Positions 16,404 through 24,868 of a stretch of DNA of 64,000 nt are shown piece by piece. Numbering within the stretch: the first letter of the stretch is position 1; each line of letters begins with the position of its first letter. Both the position numbers and the translations under genes were made by a program. Under the pieces are notes generated by a model. It had not been told where the DNA came from. It saw only the letters and a list, made by a program, of their open reading frames with translations, and did not search any database. This DNA comes from JACVRM01 sp963817375 (GTDB lineage Bacteria; Actinomycetota; Thermoleophilia; Gaiellales; Gaiellaceae), in NCBI GenBank assembly GCA_963817375.1, contig CAWFOB010000002.1:124001-188000 (forward strand), given 5' to 3'.

Positions 16404-17695
16404 CGACGCTCTCGCTCCGTGACGAGACGGCCGGGCTGCTGCAGCAGCTGATCCGGCTCGACACGGTCAACCCGCCCGGCAACGAGACGGCGGCGGCCGA
16501 GCTCCTGCGCGGGTACCTGGAGTTGAACGGCGTGCAGTGCGAGCTGTACGCGCGCGTGCCGGATCGGGCCAACCTCGTCGCGCGGATTCCGGGCAGCGGC
16601 GACGGGCCGAGGCTGCTGATGCTCTCGCACACGGACACCGTCCTGGCCGACCCGGCGGAGTGGCAGGTCGACCCCTGGTCGGGCGAGCTCCGCGACGGAG
16701 AGATCTGGGGGCGCGGCGCGCTCGACATGAAGGGCGAGGTGGCAGCGAGCGCGGTCGCGATCGCCTCGCTCGCCCGGGAGGGCTTCCGGCCGGCCGGCGA
16801 CCTGATCTTCCTGGCGGCCGCCGACGAGGAGGTCGGCGACGGCTTCGGCCTCCAGTGGCTGGTCTCCGAGCATCCCGAGGCGGTGCGCGCCGAGTACTCG
16901 GTCAACGAGGGCGCCGGCGATCGGCTCGTCCTCGGAGGCCGGGTCTTCTACGTCTGCGGCGTCGCCGAGAAGATGACGTCGCCGTTCACGCTGCGCGTCC
17001 GCGGCCGGAGCGGCCACGCGTCGATGCCGCGCATCGCCGACAACGCGTTGGTCAAGGCGGCCGTGCTCATCCAGCGCCTGGGCGCGTTGCAGGTGGCGCC
17101 ACGGCTCGAGCCGGAGGTGGCCGCCTTCCTCGAAGCCGTGACGGGCGAGGTGCCGGGCGCCGGCGATGCGCTCGCCCGCGCGGCCGCCGTAGACCCGATG
17201 GCCGCGGAGATGGTGGAGCCGCTCCTGTCGTTCACGGTCTCGCCGACCATGGTCGAGGCCTCGAAGAAGCGAAACGTCATCCCGGCGCTCTGCGAGGTGA
17301 CGGTCGACTGCCGCATCCTCCCGGGCCAGTCGCGCGACGAGGTCGAGGCCGCCGTGCGGGCATGCCTCGGCGACGCCGACTACGACCTGGAGTGGGGCGA
17401 GGCGCAGGGCGGCACGCGCTCGCGGATGGACACGCCGCTGTGGGACGCTGTCGCGTCGTTCGTCGAGGCCGAGGAGCCGGGCGCGCAGGCGGTTCCGCTC
17501 ATCGTCCCCGGGTTCACCGACAGCCACTGGGTGCGCGACGCGTTCGGCACGGTGTCGTACGGCTTCTTCCCCATCCGCGCGATGGACGCGGAGACGGCGG
17601 CGCGGCTGATCCACTCCGCCGACGAGCGTGTCCCCGTGGACGACCTCGAGCTCGGCGTGCGGTTTCTGCGGCACGCAGCCGCAGCCATGCGCTAG
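16400..17695 (+). CDS. M20 family metallopeptidase/deacylase (ArgE/DapE/ACY1 type)
   Basis: The 431-residue protein has the dinuclear zinc site of M20 enzymes: LSHTDTV (His), GRGALDMKGE (bridging Asp), AADEEVGDG (catalytic Glu and ligand Glu) and a C-terminal FTDSHWVRDAFG His, with an inserted dimerisation domain in the middle (about residues 190-310, containing RGRSGHASMP). Substrate cannot be fixed; amidohydrolysis of an N-acylated amino acid or dipeptide is likely, and position after kynA raises formylkynurenine-like amides as an untested idea. The TTG start at 16400 overlaps the kynA stop; the long upstream extension of the frame is antisense to rarA and not real. Confidence 0.86.
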   Translation: MTTLSLRDETAGLLQQLIRLDTVNPPGNETAAAELLRGYLELNGVQCELYARVPDRANLVARIPGSGDGPRLLMLSHTDTVLADPAEWQVDPWSGELRDGEIWGRGALDMKGEVAASAVAIASLAREGFRPAGDLIFLAAADEEVGDGFGLQWLVSEHPEAVRAEYSVNEGAGDRLVLGGRVFYVCGVAEKMTSPFTLRVRGRSGHASMPRIADNALVKAAVLIQRLGALQVAPRLEPEVAAFLEAVTGEVPGAGDALARAAAVDPMAAEMVEPLLSFTVSPTMVEASKKRNVIPALCEVTVDCRILPGQSRDEVEAAVRACLGDADYDLEWGEAQGGTRSRMDTPLWDAVASFVEAEEPGAQAVPLIVPGFTDSHWVRDAFGTVSYGFFPIRAMDAETAARLIHSADERVPVDDLELGVRFLRHAAAAMR

Positions 17696-17700
17696 CGGGC

Positions 17701-17713
17701 TACCCTCTTTTTG
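17701..17713 (+). promoter_or_regulatory. Leaderless-type -10 element
   Basis: TACCCT (17701-17706), then seven mostly T bases, then ATG at 17714. No ribosome-binding sequence is present. Confidence 0.5.
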
Positions 17714-18484
17714 ATGGCCGACAAGGTTCGTCTCGGCGGAATGGCGCTCACGAACGGCGTGCTCGTGCACGGGCCGACCTCGTGGGCGGTCGCGATCCGC
17801 GACGAGAACGGCGACGTCCGGACGGTCTCCGGCGAGAAGCCGCTGCAGGCGGCCAAGCTGCGCAACCCGCTGCTGCGCGGGCCGGCGCGCTTCGCCGAGA
17901 TCTTCGCCCTGTTGCCTCGCGTGCGCGCCGAGCTGCCGCAGGCGCGGCTGCCGTTCGAGCGCGCGTCCGTCGCCGCCTCGATGGCCGCGGGGGCCGTGCT
18001 GCTTCGGCTCGTGCGCGCGAGCCGGCTGAACGCGGTCGCCCAGGAGCTGGTCGGCGCAGCAGTGGCCTTCGCGCCCGCGCTGCTCGCGCTGCGCGGCGGC
18101 GAGCTTGCCGCCTACCACGGGGCCGAGCACATCTCGATCGGCACCTACGAGCACGACGAGCCCCGCGCCCGGGAGCACGAGCGGTGCGGCACGCACCTCG
18201 TCGGGCCGCTCCTCGTCTCGGCGGCGGTCGGCAACATGATCGCCGCGAAGGCGCCGAGGCAGCTTCGTTCGACGGCCCGCCTTGGCGCCGCGGTCGGCTC
18301 GGTCGCCGCAGCGACGGAGATCTTCGGCTGGATGTCCCGCCATCCCGGCCACCCGGTCGCACGTGCACTCGCGTGGCCCGGCTACGAGTTCCAGCACCGC
18401 TTCGCAACCGCCGAGCCGTCGCCGCAGCAGCTCGAGGTTGCCCAGGCCGCGCTCGACGCCTGCCTGGCGCTCGAGACCGCGTAA
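17714..18484 (+). CDS. DUF1385 (YqhQ-like) membrane protein
   Basis: The 256-residue protein carries the DUF1385 signature: GGMALTNGVLVHGPTSWA at the N-terminus, then AYHGAEHISIGTYEHD, then HERCGTHLVGPLLV with conserved His, Cys and acidic residues between hydrophobic stretches. The family's biochemical role is unknown; the conserved polar residues beside helices suggest a membrane enzyme or metal site. The start is the ATG at 17714 rather than the TTG at 17711 because of its spacing to the -10 hexamer. Confidence 0.82.
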   Translation: MADKVRLGGMALTNGVLVHGPTSWAVAIRDENGDVRTVSGEKPLQAAKLRNPLLRGPARFAEIFALLPRVRAELPQARLPFERASVAASMAAGAVLLRLVRASRLNAVAQELVGAAVAFAPALLALRGGELAAYHGAEHISIGTYEHDEPRAREHERCGTHLVGPLLVSAAVGNMIAAKAPRQLRSTARLGAAVGSVAAATEIFGWMSRHPGHPVARALAWPGYEFQHRFATAEPSPQQLEVAQAALDACLALETA

Positions 18485-18493
18485 TCTCCGCAG
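18482..18493 (+). promoter_or_regulatory. Leaderless-type -10 element
   Basis: TAATCT (18482-18487) begins inside the TAA stop of the previous gene and is followed by CCGCAG and the GTG at 18494. Confidence 0.5.
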
Positions 18494-19597
18494 GTGGACC
18501 GGCTGCCGGCATCGACCGAGCCCGTCGCCGCGCCCGAGCGGCTGCCCGCCGAGATCTTCGACCTGCCCGTCGAGAAGATGCGGGAGGGCTACTACACGGA
18601 CGCCTACTTCAACCACACCCGCGCGGCGCTGCTCGCAGACGGCCGCCACCCGCGCGTGGTCATGCAGGTCTTCCAGAAGCACGACGCCGTGCTCGGCGGC
18701 ATCGACGAGGCGATCGCCGTCCTGCGCCTCTGCGCCGACCACTTCGACGACCTGACCGTGCACGCCCTCTACGAGGGCGACCGCATCGAGCCGTACGAGA
18801 CGGTGATGACGATCGAGGGCGACTACACGCACTTCGCCCACCTCGAGACCGTCTACCTCGGCACGCTCGCCCGGCGGACGATCGTCGCCACGAACGTCAC
18901 CCGGGTGCTCGAGGCGGCGAACGCCAAGCCGATCATCTTCATGCCGGCCCGCCACGACCACCACCGCGTCCAGACGGGCGACGGGTACGCGGCGTACGTC
19001 GCGGGCGCGCTCATCGGCGCTTCCATCGGCATGACCACCGACGCGCAGGCCTCCTGGTGGGGAGGAAGCGGCGTCGGCACCGTCCCGCATGCGCTGATCG
19101 CCGCGTACGGCGGCAACACCGTGCTCGCGGCGACGAAGTTCGCGGAGTGGGCGCCGGAGGGCTTCAACATCGTCGTGCTCGCCGATTTCGAGAACGACTC
19201 GGTGCGCACCTCGCTCGAGGTTGCCCGTGCGCTCGGCCCCCGGCTCTGGGGCGTGCGCCTCGACACGTCCGGCCAGCTCGTCGACCGCTCGCTCTGGAGC
19301 GAGATGGGCGACTTCGACCCGCGCGGCGTCAACGAGCGGCTGGTGCTGAAGGTGCGCGAGGCGCTCGACCGCGACGGCTTCGAGCGCGTGAAGATCGTCG
19401 TCTCCGGCGGCTTCACGGTGGAGAAGATCCGTGCCTTCGAGGAGCGCGGCGTTCCGGTCGACTCGTACGGCGTCGGCTCCTCGCTGATCCGTGGCGAGAA
19501 CGACTTCACCGGCGACGTCGTGATGACCGACGGGCGCCCGTCGGCGAAGGTCGGCAGGCGCTACCGGCCCAACCCACGGCTCGCGCTCGTCGACTGA
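18494..19597 (+). CDS. Nicotinate phosphoribosyltransferase family protein
   Basis: The 367-residue enzyme has the type II phosphoribosyltransferase barrel: YYTDAYFNHTR near the N-terminus, GDYTHFAHLETVYLGTLARR, the phosphate-binding ARHDHHR and a C-terminal VKIVVSGGFTVEKIRAFEE plus DSYGVGSSLIRGENDFT. It condenses nicotinate with phosphoribosyl pyrophosphate in NAD salvage (Preiss-Handler route). The stop overlaps the start of the isochorismatase-family amidohydrolase gene by one base, and together they convert nicotinamide to nicotinate mononucleotide. The GTG start is fixed by a -10 hexamer six bases upstream. Confidence 0.88.
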   Translation: MDRLPASTEPVAAPERLPAEIFDLPVEKMREGYYTDAYFNHTRAALLADGRHPRVVMQVFQKHDAVLGGIDEAIAVLRLCADHFDDLTVHALYEGDRIEPYETVMTIEGDYTHFAHLETVYLGTLARRTIVATNVTRVLEAANAKPIIFMPARHDHHRVQTGDGYAAYVAGALIGASIGMTTDAQASWWGGSGVGTVPHALIAAYGGNTVLAATKFAEWAPEGFNIVVLADFENDSVRTSLEVARALGPRLWGVRLDTSGQLVDRSLWSEMGDFDPRGVNERLVLKVREALDRDGFERVKIVVSGGFTVEKIRAFEERGVPVDSYGVGSSLIRGENDFTGDVVMTDGRPSAKVGRRYRPNPRLALVD

Positions 19598-20634
19598 TGC
19601 CAGGCCTGCCGCTGCCGCCGCACTTCGATCCGGGGCGCGTCTCCGAGGTCTGGCCCGTGCCGTACGAGGAGCGCGCGATCGACGCCGAGCGGTGGGTCAC
19701 CGAGCACGACCTGCGGCCGGCGCGCGAGGACGCCGTCTCGGTCTGCCTCGTCTGCGTCGACGTCCAGAACACGTTCTGCCTGCCGAACTTCGAGCTCTAC
19801 GTCCGCGGCCGGTCGGGCACCGGCGCCGTCGACGACAACCGGCGGCTGTGCGAGTTCGTCTACCGCAACCTCGACGTGATCACGCAGATCGTGCCGACGC
19901 TCGACACGCACATGGCCATGCAGATCTTCCACTCGATCTGGCTGGTCGACGCGGAAGGGAAGCACCCGGCGCCGTACACGATCGTGACCGTCCAGGACGT
20001 CTTCGACGGCCGCTGGCGGCCGAACCCCGAGGTCGTCCGCGCGCTCGGCCTCGACGAGGAGTACGTGCGGCGCTACCTCATCCACTACGTCCAGCGGCTC
20101 GCGCGAGGCGGCAAGTACGCGCTGACCATCTGGCCGTACCACGCGATGCTGGGCGGGATCGGCCACGCCCTGGTGCCTGCGGTCGAGGAGGCAATCTTCT
20201 TCCACGGCATCGCGCGCGCAAGCCAGCCCGACTTCCGCGTCAAGGGCAACAACCCGCTGACGGAGCACTATTCGATCCTCGGCCCCGAGGTCGTGGACGA
20301 CCAGCGCGGCAACGCGATCGGCGAGAAGAACCGCCCGCTGATCGAGAAGCTGCTCGCGTTCGACGCCGTCCTGATTGCCGGCCAGGCGAAGAGCCACTGT
20401 GTCGCCTGGACGATCGACGACCTCCTGACCGGGATCACGGCCGTCGACCGCAGCCTCGCCGAGAAGGTCTACCTGCTCGAGGACTGCACCTCATCGGTGG
20501 TCGTCCCGGGCGTCGTCGACTGGACCGAGGACGCCGACGCCGCGTTCGAGCGCTTCGCCGCCGCGGGCATGCACGTCGTTCGCTCCAGCGAGCCGATCGA
20601 CACCTGGCTCGAGCCGCTCGCCGCGCGCGTCTAG
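19597..20634 (+). CDS. Cysteine hydrolase, probable nicotinamidase
   Basis: The 345-residue protein belongs to the isochorismatase/nicotinamidase superfamily: LVCVDVQNTFCLPNF gives the catalytic Asp, TLDTHMAMQIFHS the metal-binding region, and IAGQAKSHCVAWTIDDLL the nucleophilic Cys. It is longer than classical PncA (about 200 residues) because of an N-terminal extension of 45 residues and an insertion before the cysteine. Tight coupling to nicotinate phosphoribosyltransferase supports hydrolysis of nicotinamide to nicotinate. Other small amides are possible substrates of the family. Confidence 0.82.
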   Translation: MPGLPLPPHFDPGRVSEVWPVPYEERAIDAERWVTEHDLRPAREDAVSVCLVCVDVQNTFCLPNFELYVRGRSGTGAVDDNRRLCEFVYRNLDVITQIVPTLDTHMAMQIFHSIWLVDAEGKHPAPYTIVTVQDVFDGRWRPNPEVVRALGLDEEYVRRYLIHYVQRLARGGKYALTIWPYHAMLGGIGHALVPAVEEAIFFHGIARASQPDFRVKGNNPLTEHYSILGPEVVDDQRGNAIGEKNRPLIEKLLAFDAVLIAGQAKSHCVAWTIDDLLTGITAVDRSLAEKVYLLEDCTSSVVVPGVVDWTEDADAAFERFAAAGMHVVRSSEPIDTWLEPLAARV

Positions 20635-20679
20635 CCCTTTCCGCTTCAGGTCCGGGCCGCCGCTGCCGATGAACCGGGC

Positions 20680-22194
20680 GTGCCGGACGTCGGAGGATTC
20701 ATCCACCAGCTGCCGAGTTTCCTCCTCACGTGGATGCCGCTCATCTTCTTCGGCCTGATCGTCTACCTGCTCTGGCGCACGCTCGCGCTCATGCCGCGCG
20801 TGAAGCCGAAGAACATCGAGCCGAACTCGTCGACCTCGGTGACCTGGAAGGACGTCGCCGGCGTCGACGAGGCCAAGGCCGAGCTCGTCGAGGTTGTCGA
20901 CTTCATCCGCCACCCGAGCCGCTTCGAGTCGCTCGGCGCGCGCGTCCCCAAGGGCATCCTGCTGTACGGGCCGCCCGGCACGGGCAAGACGCTCCTCGCC
21001 AAGGCGGTCGCGAACGAGTCGGGGGCGAGCTTCTACTCGCAGAGCGCATCCGCCTTCGTGGAGATGTTCGCCGGCCTCGGCGCCTCCCGCATCCGCAAGC
21101 TTTTCGACGAGGCGCGCAAGAACGCGCCGGCCATCGTTTTCATCGACGAGCTCGACGCCGTTGGCGCGGCCCGCACGGGGCACGGGTTCAATCGCGAGCA
21201 GGATCAGACGCTGAATCAGCTGCTCGTCGAGCTCGACGGATTCGGCGACCGTGACCAGGTGGTCGTCATGGGGGCTTCCAACCGCCTGCAGGACCTCGAT
21301 CCGGCGCTCCTGCGCCCGGGCCGCTTCGACCGGCAGGTGCACGTCTCGCCGCCGGACGTCGCCGGCCGCGAGGAGATCCTGCACGTGCACACGCGCGGCA
21401 AGCCGCTGGCCGAGGACGTCGATCTCTCCGCGGTGGCGCGGACGACGGCCGGCCTCACCGGCGCCGACCTCGCGAACATCACGAACGAGGCCGCGATCTT
21501 CGCCGGCCGCCGCCAGTCGAACTGGATCCAGGCTCAGGACTTCGACGGCGCGATCGAGCGCGTCGTCGCCGGCATGCAGCAGCGCCGCGTGGTCAGCGAG
21601 AAGGAGAAGCGGATCCTCGCGTACCACGAGGCCGGCCATGCGGTCATGTCGCACCTGATGGGCGACGTGATGCCCGTGCAGAAGGCGACGATCGTGTCGC
21701 GCGGCCAGGCGCTCGGCTACACGCTGAACGTCCCGAGCGAGGACCGATACCTGCACACGAAGGAAGAGCTCAGCGACATGATGAAGGTGTACCTCGCCGG
21801 CCGCGCCGCCGAGTTCGTGGTCTTCGGCCGCGTCACGAACGGCGCCGCCAACGACCTCGAGCGCGTCACCGGGCTCGCCCGTTCGATGGTGTTCGAGTAC
21901 GGCATGGCCGACGAGGTCGTCTCGCGGACGATGCGCGCGGACAACTACGCGCTCTCCGAGGAGACGAAGCGCGTGCGTGACCAGGAGCAGGCGAACCTCA
22001 CCGACCAGGCGTACAAGGAGGCCGTGCGCCTGCTGCACAAGCACCGCGCGTCGCTCGACCGCGTCGCCCAGGCGTTGCTCGAGAAGGAGACGCTCGACCG
22101 GGCGGAGCTCAACGAGCTGCTCGGGGACGTCATGCCCGAGTCGAGCGCCTCCGAGACCGTCGGGATGCCCCGCGCGGTCCCCTTCGCCGACTAG
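20680..22194 (+). CDS. FtsH-like AAA+ membrane metalloprotease
   Basis: The 504-residue protein has one N-terminal helix (FLLTWMPLIFFGLIVYLLW), then VTWKDVAGVDEAKAELVEVV, Walker A GPPGTGKT, the pore loop FVEMFAGLGASRIR, Walker B IVFIDELDAVG, a second-region-of-homology LLRPGRFDRQ, and the zinc site HEAGH with a distal Asp. It matches FtsH but lacks the periplasmic domain and second helix of standard FtsH (about 600-650 residues), so it is a short paralog; a full-length FtsH probably exists elsewhere. It likely degrades membrane or soluble substrates at the inner membrane. The GTG start is the only one that gives the helix. Confidence 0.88.
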   Translation: MPDVGGFIHQLPSFLLTWMPLIFFGLIVYLLWRTLALMPRVKPKNIEPNSSTSVTWKDVAGVDEAKAELVEVVDFIRHPSRFESLGARVPKGILLYGPPGTGKTLLAKAVANESGASFYSQSASAFVEMFAGLGASRIRKLFDEARKNAPAIVFIDELDAVGAARTGHGFNREQDQTLNQLLVELDGFGDRDQVVVMGASNRLQDLDPALLRPGRFDRQVHVSPPDVAGREEILHVHTRGKPLAEDVDLSAVARTTAGLTGADLANITNEAAIFAGRRQSNWIQAQDFDGAIERVVAGMQQRRVVSEKEKRILAYHEAGHAVMSHLMGDVMPVQKATIVSRGQALGYTLNVPSEDRYLHTKEELSDMMKVYLAGRAAEFVVFGRVTNGAANDLERVTGLARSMVFEYGMADEVVSRTMRADNYALSEETKRVRDQEQANLTDQAYKEAVRLLHKHRASLDRVAQALLEKETLDRAELNELLGDVMPESSASETVGMPRAVPFAD

Positions 22195-22199
22195 ACCAG

Positions 22200-22211
22200 T
22201 AGCCTTCGTCC
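22200..22211 (+). promoter_or_regulatory. Leaderless-type -10 element
   Basis: TAGCCT (22200-22205), six bases, then GTG at 22212. Confidence 0.48.
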
Positions 22212-22436
22212 GTGGTCGCGGACGAGGAAGTCGTGGTGTCGGTGGTGGAGACCGAGACCGAGGCGCAGATCGTCTGCGGGTTGCTGCGCGCGAACGGCAT
22301 CGACTGCTACTACCGCGACACCCAGGCGATCGACTCGCCGCTCGAGGACTTCACGGCCGCCGGCGCGCGCGAGATCGTCGTGCGGGCTCCCGACGCAGAC
22401 GCGGCCAAAGAGCTGCTTGCCGCTGATCCCGGCTGA
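22212..22436 (+). CDS. DUF2007-like small signal-transducing protein
   Basis: The 74-residue protein (VVSVVETETEAQIVCGLLRANG, then a C-terminal REIVVRAPDADAAKELL) resembles DUF2007 proteins, small alpha-beta domains of the PII-like/ACT kind whose ligands are unknown. The GTG start is supported by the -10 hexamer. It stands alone after the FtsH-like gene and is followed by a dispersed repeat. Family assignment is moderate because of the short length. Confidence 0.68.
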   Translation: MVADEEVVVSVVETETEAQIVCGLLRANGIDCYYRDTQAIDSPLEDFTAAGAREIVVRAPDADAAKELLAADPG

Positions 22437-22441
22437 ACGAT

Positions 22442-22476
22442 CCAGGGGCTGTCCCCGAAGGGGGCTGTCCCCAGTG
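22442..22476. repeat. Dispersed GGGGCTGTCCCC repeat, copy 1
   Basis: A 35-base unit contains GGGGCTGTCCCC twice in tandem, each able to fold into a small hairpin. A second copy with 33 of 35 identical bases and the same orientation lies at 44028-44062. It sits in the 83-base gap after the DUF2007-like gene and looks like a REP-type extragenic repeat. Confidence 0.7.
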
Positions 22477-22506
22477 ATTGCACAAGAGCAGTGCCCGGAT
22501 TGGAAG

Positions 22507-22519
22507 TAGCATCGCCGCG
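22507..22519 (+). promoter_or_regulatory. Leaderless-type -10 element
   Basis: TAGCAT (22507-22512), seven bases, then GTG at 22520. Confidence 0.48.
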
Positions 22520-22924
22520 GTGGCGGTGCGCGAGATCCATCACGTGGGCGTTGCCGTCGACGACCTCGACGCGGCGATCGGCACCTACCTGCAGCTGCTC
22601 GGCGGCGAGGTCGAGCACCGCCAGACCGTCGAGGGCCAGGGGGTCGAGGCCGCGTCGGTCCGGGTGGGCCCGAGCCGCGTCGAGCTCCTCCGGCCGCTCG
22701 GCCACGACACGCCGGTCGGCCGCTTCCTCACCAACCGCGGGCCGGGCATGCACCACATCGCCTACCGCGTGGACGACCTGCGCGGCGAGCTCGAGCGGCT
22801 CGCGGCGGCCGGCGTCGAGCTGATCGACGCGGAACCGCGGACGGGGCTCTTCGGCCTGCAGGTAGCGTTTGTGCACCCCGACGCCGTCCACGGCGTCCTG
22901 ACCGAACTGGTGACAGATGAGTGA
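22520..22924 (+). CDS. mce: Methylmalonyl-CoA epimerase
   Basis: The 134-residue VOC-fold protein begins REIHHVGVAVDDLDAAIGTY, has VRVGPSRVELLRPLG and MHHIAYRVDDLRGELERL, and ends VHGVLTELV, giving the paired metal-binding His and Glu residues of methylmalonyl-CoA epimerase, which interconverts the R and S forms during propionyl-CoA and odd-chain metabolism. The GTG at 22520 is chosen from the -10 spacing; the frame is open to 22478. It overlaps the next small gene by eight bases. Other VOC enzymes are possible, but the match to the epimerase type is good. Confidence 0.88.
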   Translation: MAVREIHHVGVAVDDLDAAIGTYLQLLGGEVEHRQTVEGQGVEAASVRVGPSRVELLRPLGHDTPVGRFLTNRGPGMHHIAYRVDDLRGELERLAAAGVELIDAEPRTGLFGLQVAFVHPDAVHGVLTELVTDE

Positions 22925-23144
22925 ACGAATTCGCATCGAGATCGGCTTCGACGGCGGCCAGGGGCTCAGCGCCCTCGTCACGACGGACGAGGCGGACAAG
23001 CTCGAGGCGGCGCTCGCCAAGGGCGGTGACGGCGTCTTCACGATCGAAGCAGAGGACGGGCATTACGCCGTCGCGCTGCGCAAGGTCGTCTACGTCAAGC
23101 GCTACGCGCGCGAGTCGCGCGTCGGCTTCGGCGCCGCGGCGTAG
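22917..23144 (+). CDS. Small conserved protein (possibly DUF3107-like)
   Basis: The 75-residue product, IRIEIGFDGGQGLSALVTTD followed by a helix and a final VALRKVVYVKRYARE strand, has the beta-alpha-beta pattern of small actinobacterial DUF3107 proteins, but I am not certain of that family. Its start overlaps the epimerase stop by eight bases, so translation is probably coupled. No catalytic residues stand out. Confidence 0.58.
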   Translation: MSERIRIEIGFDGGQGLSALVTTDEADKLEAALAKGGDGVFTIEAEDGHYAVALRKVVYVKRYARESRVGFGAAA

Positions 23145-23159
23145 CTCCACGCGTCCCGC

Positions 23160-24098
23160 GTGGCACTCGAGGTCGGCATCGTCGGGCTGCCCAACAGCGG
23201 CAAGACGACGATCTTCAACGCGCTGACGAAGGCAGGCGCCGAGATCACGGCATACGCGACCGTCTCGGACAAGGCCAACGTGGGCATGGCCCCGATCGCC
23301 GACGAGCGACTCGACCAGGTCGCCGGCGTCGTCGGCGCCCGCAAGGTCACGCCTGCCGCGGTCCGCGTCGTCGACGTGCCCGGCACCGGCGCCGCGCTGC
23401 TCGGCAACCTGCGCCAGGTCGACGCGCTGCTCGCCGTCCTCGACGGCCACTCGCAGGACGCCACGCCGGACGACGATCTGGAGACGCTGAACCTCGAGCT
23501 GCTCGTCGCCGACCGCGACCACGTCGACAAGCGGCTGGAGCGCGTCCGTACCCAGGCGAAGTCCGGTGACCCCAAGCTCCGCGCCGAGGTCGCTGAGCTC
23601 GAGAAGCTGCTCGCCCACGTCGACGCCGGCGGGCGGCTCGCCGACTACCCCGGCGAGCTGCCGCCAGAGCTCGAGCCGCTGACGACGAAGCCGATCATCC
23701 CGCTCGTCAACGGGCCAGGCGGCATCGACGGCAAGCTCGAGGCCGAGCTCGCGGAGCTCCCGGAGGAGGAGGCGGCCGCGTTCCGCGAGGGGCCGTCGGC
23801 GCTCGGTGAGGTCGTCCTGCGCCTGTTCGAGGCGCTCGACCTGATCAGCTTCTTCACGGCCGGCGACAAGGAGACCCGGGCCTGGACGCTGCGGCACGGG
23901 GAGACGGCATTGGATGCTGCCGAGACCATCCACAGCGACATCGCCCGCGGCTTCATCCGTGCGGAGGTGATCCGCTGGAACGACCTCGTCGATGCGGGCT
24001 CGCACGCCGAGGCGTCGAAGCGCGGGCAGCAGCGCCTCGAGGGGAAGAGCTACGTCGTCGAAGACGGCGACGTGCTCAACATCCGCTTCAACGTCTAG
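23160..24098 (+). CDS. YchF/OLA1-like P-loop NTPase, short form
   Basis: The 312-residue protein has VGIVGLPNSGKTTIFNALT (Walker A), VVDVPGTG (Walker B) and a C-terminal TGS domain with FTAGDKETRAWTLRHGETA and RLEGKSYVVEDGDVLNIRF, which is characteristic of YchF. It is about 50 residues shorter than usual, and the nucleotide-specificity motif NxxE is replaced by NGPG in PIIPLVNGPGG. YchF proteins bind ribosomes and hydrolyse ATP. The shortening and altered motif suggest a diverged paralog. The GTG at 23160 is used because it gives a complete P-loop N-terminus. Confidence 0.83.
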   Translation: MALEVGIVGLPNSGKTTIFNALTKAGAEITAYATVSDKANVGMAPIADERLDQVAGVVGARKVTPAAVRVVDVPGTGAALLGNLRQVDALLAVLDGHSQDATPDDDLETLNLELLVADRDHVDKRLERVRTQAKSGDPKLRAEVAELEKLLAHVDAGGRLADYPGELPPELEPLTTKPIIPLVNGPGGIDGKLEAELAELPEEEAAAFREGPSALGEVVLRLFEALDLISFFTAGDKETRAWTLRHGETALDAAETIHSDIARGFIRAEVIRWNDLVDAGSHAEASKRGQQRLEGKSYVVEDGDVLNIRFNV

Positions 24099-24868
24099 GC
24101 GGGCTCGACGGTATCGCCGAGGCGCACGGTGCCGGGCTCGAGCACCTGGCCCCAGACGCCGAAGGGCAGCCGCTCGGTCGTCTCCACCTCGCCGCGGTAG
24201 CGGGTCAGCGTGCGCAGCGTGTCGAGGTCGCGCTCGCCGGTGTCGGGATCGAGTGTTGTGACGACGCAGCGGCCGACGTTGCCGTGCAGCTTGACGAGCG
24301 CCTCGCCAACCCGGACGTCACCGCCGACCCAGGCGTCTTCCGCGTGCGCCGGAATGCCGTCGACGCCGAACAGCATCCGGAAGCGCCGGCCGTCGACGCC
24401 CTCGCAGCCCGCCTCGACCGCGAGCGCATCGAGCGCCGCCGTCGAGACCAGGGTGACCCCGCCTTGCTCGCCGCGATCGGTCGCCGTCCGCGAGTGCGGT
24501 CGCACCAGCTGGACGGGCCGTCCGATCCACTCCGCCAGTGCGTCCGCCCACGGCCCGACGACGGCGTCCGCCGTGAGCGCGCCGTGGTAGATAGCCGTCT
24601 CCACCTCGCAGTCGGTCTGCACCTCCGCCTCGACCACGTCGCCGTTCGGAAAGCGCAGCTCGAGGGTGCGCGCGGCGTTGTCGTAGCGCGCCTGCACGCC
24701 CACCAGGCGGCCGAAGCGCTCGGCGTTCACGAGCCTGCCGTCGTCGTCGAGCAGGAAGAATTGGCGGTCGCCGACTGCTCCGCTCAGCTCGAGCCGGACC
24801 TCGTCGAGCGGCTGCAGCGCCAGGCTCTTGACCGGCGCGATCGTGATCCAGGCGACGGTGCCGCGCAC
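24095..24868 (-). CDS. MOSC domain protein with beta-barrel N-domain
   Basis: The 257-residue protein has an N-terminal MOSC_N domain (ITIAPVKSLALQPLDEVRL, GDRQFFLLDDDGRLVNAE) and a C-terminal MOSC domain with the conserved Cys in GNVGRCVVTTLDPDTGERD and LRTLTRYR. Relatives (YcbX, mARC) reduce N-hydroxylated compounds with a molybdenum cofactor or move sulfur to it. The GTG start shares its G with the TAG stop of the upstream HD gene. The stop lies in a CTAG palindrome shared with the YchF-like stop on the other strand. Confidence 0.85.
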   Translation of the reverse strand: MRGTVAWITIAPVKSLALQPLDEVRLELSGAVGDRQFFLLDDDGRLVNAERFGRLVGVQARYDNAARTLELRFPNGDVVEAEVQTDCEVETAIYHGALTADAVVGPWADALAEWIGRPVQLVRPHSRTATDRGEQGGVTLVSTAALDALAVEAGCEGVDGRRFRMLFGVDGIPAHAEDAWVGGDVRVGEALVKLHGNVGRCVVTTLDPDTGERDLDTLRTLTRYRGEVETTERLPFGVWGQVLEPGTVRLGDTVEPA

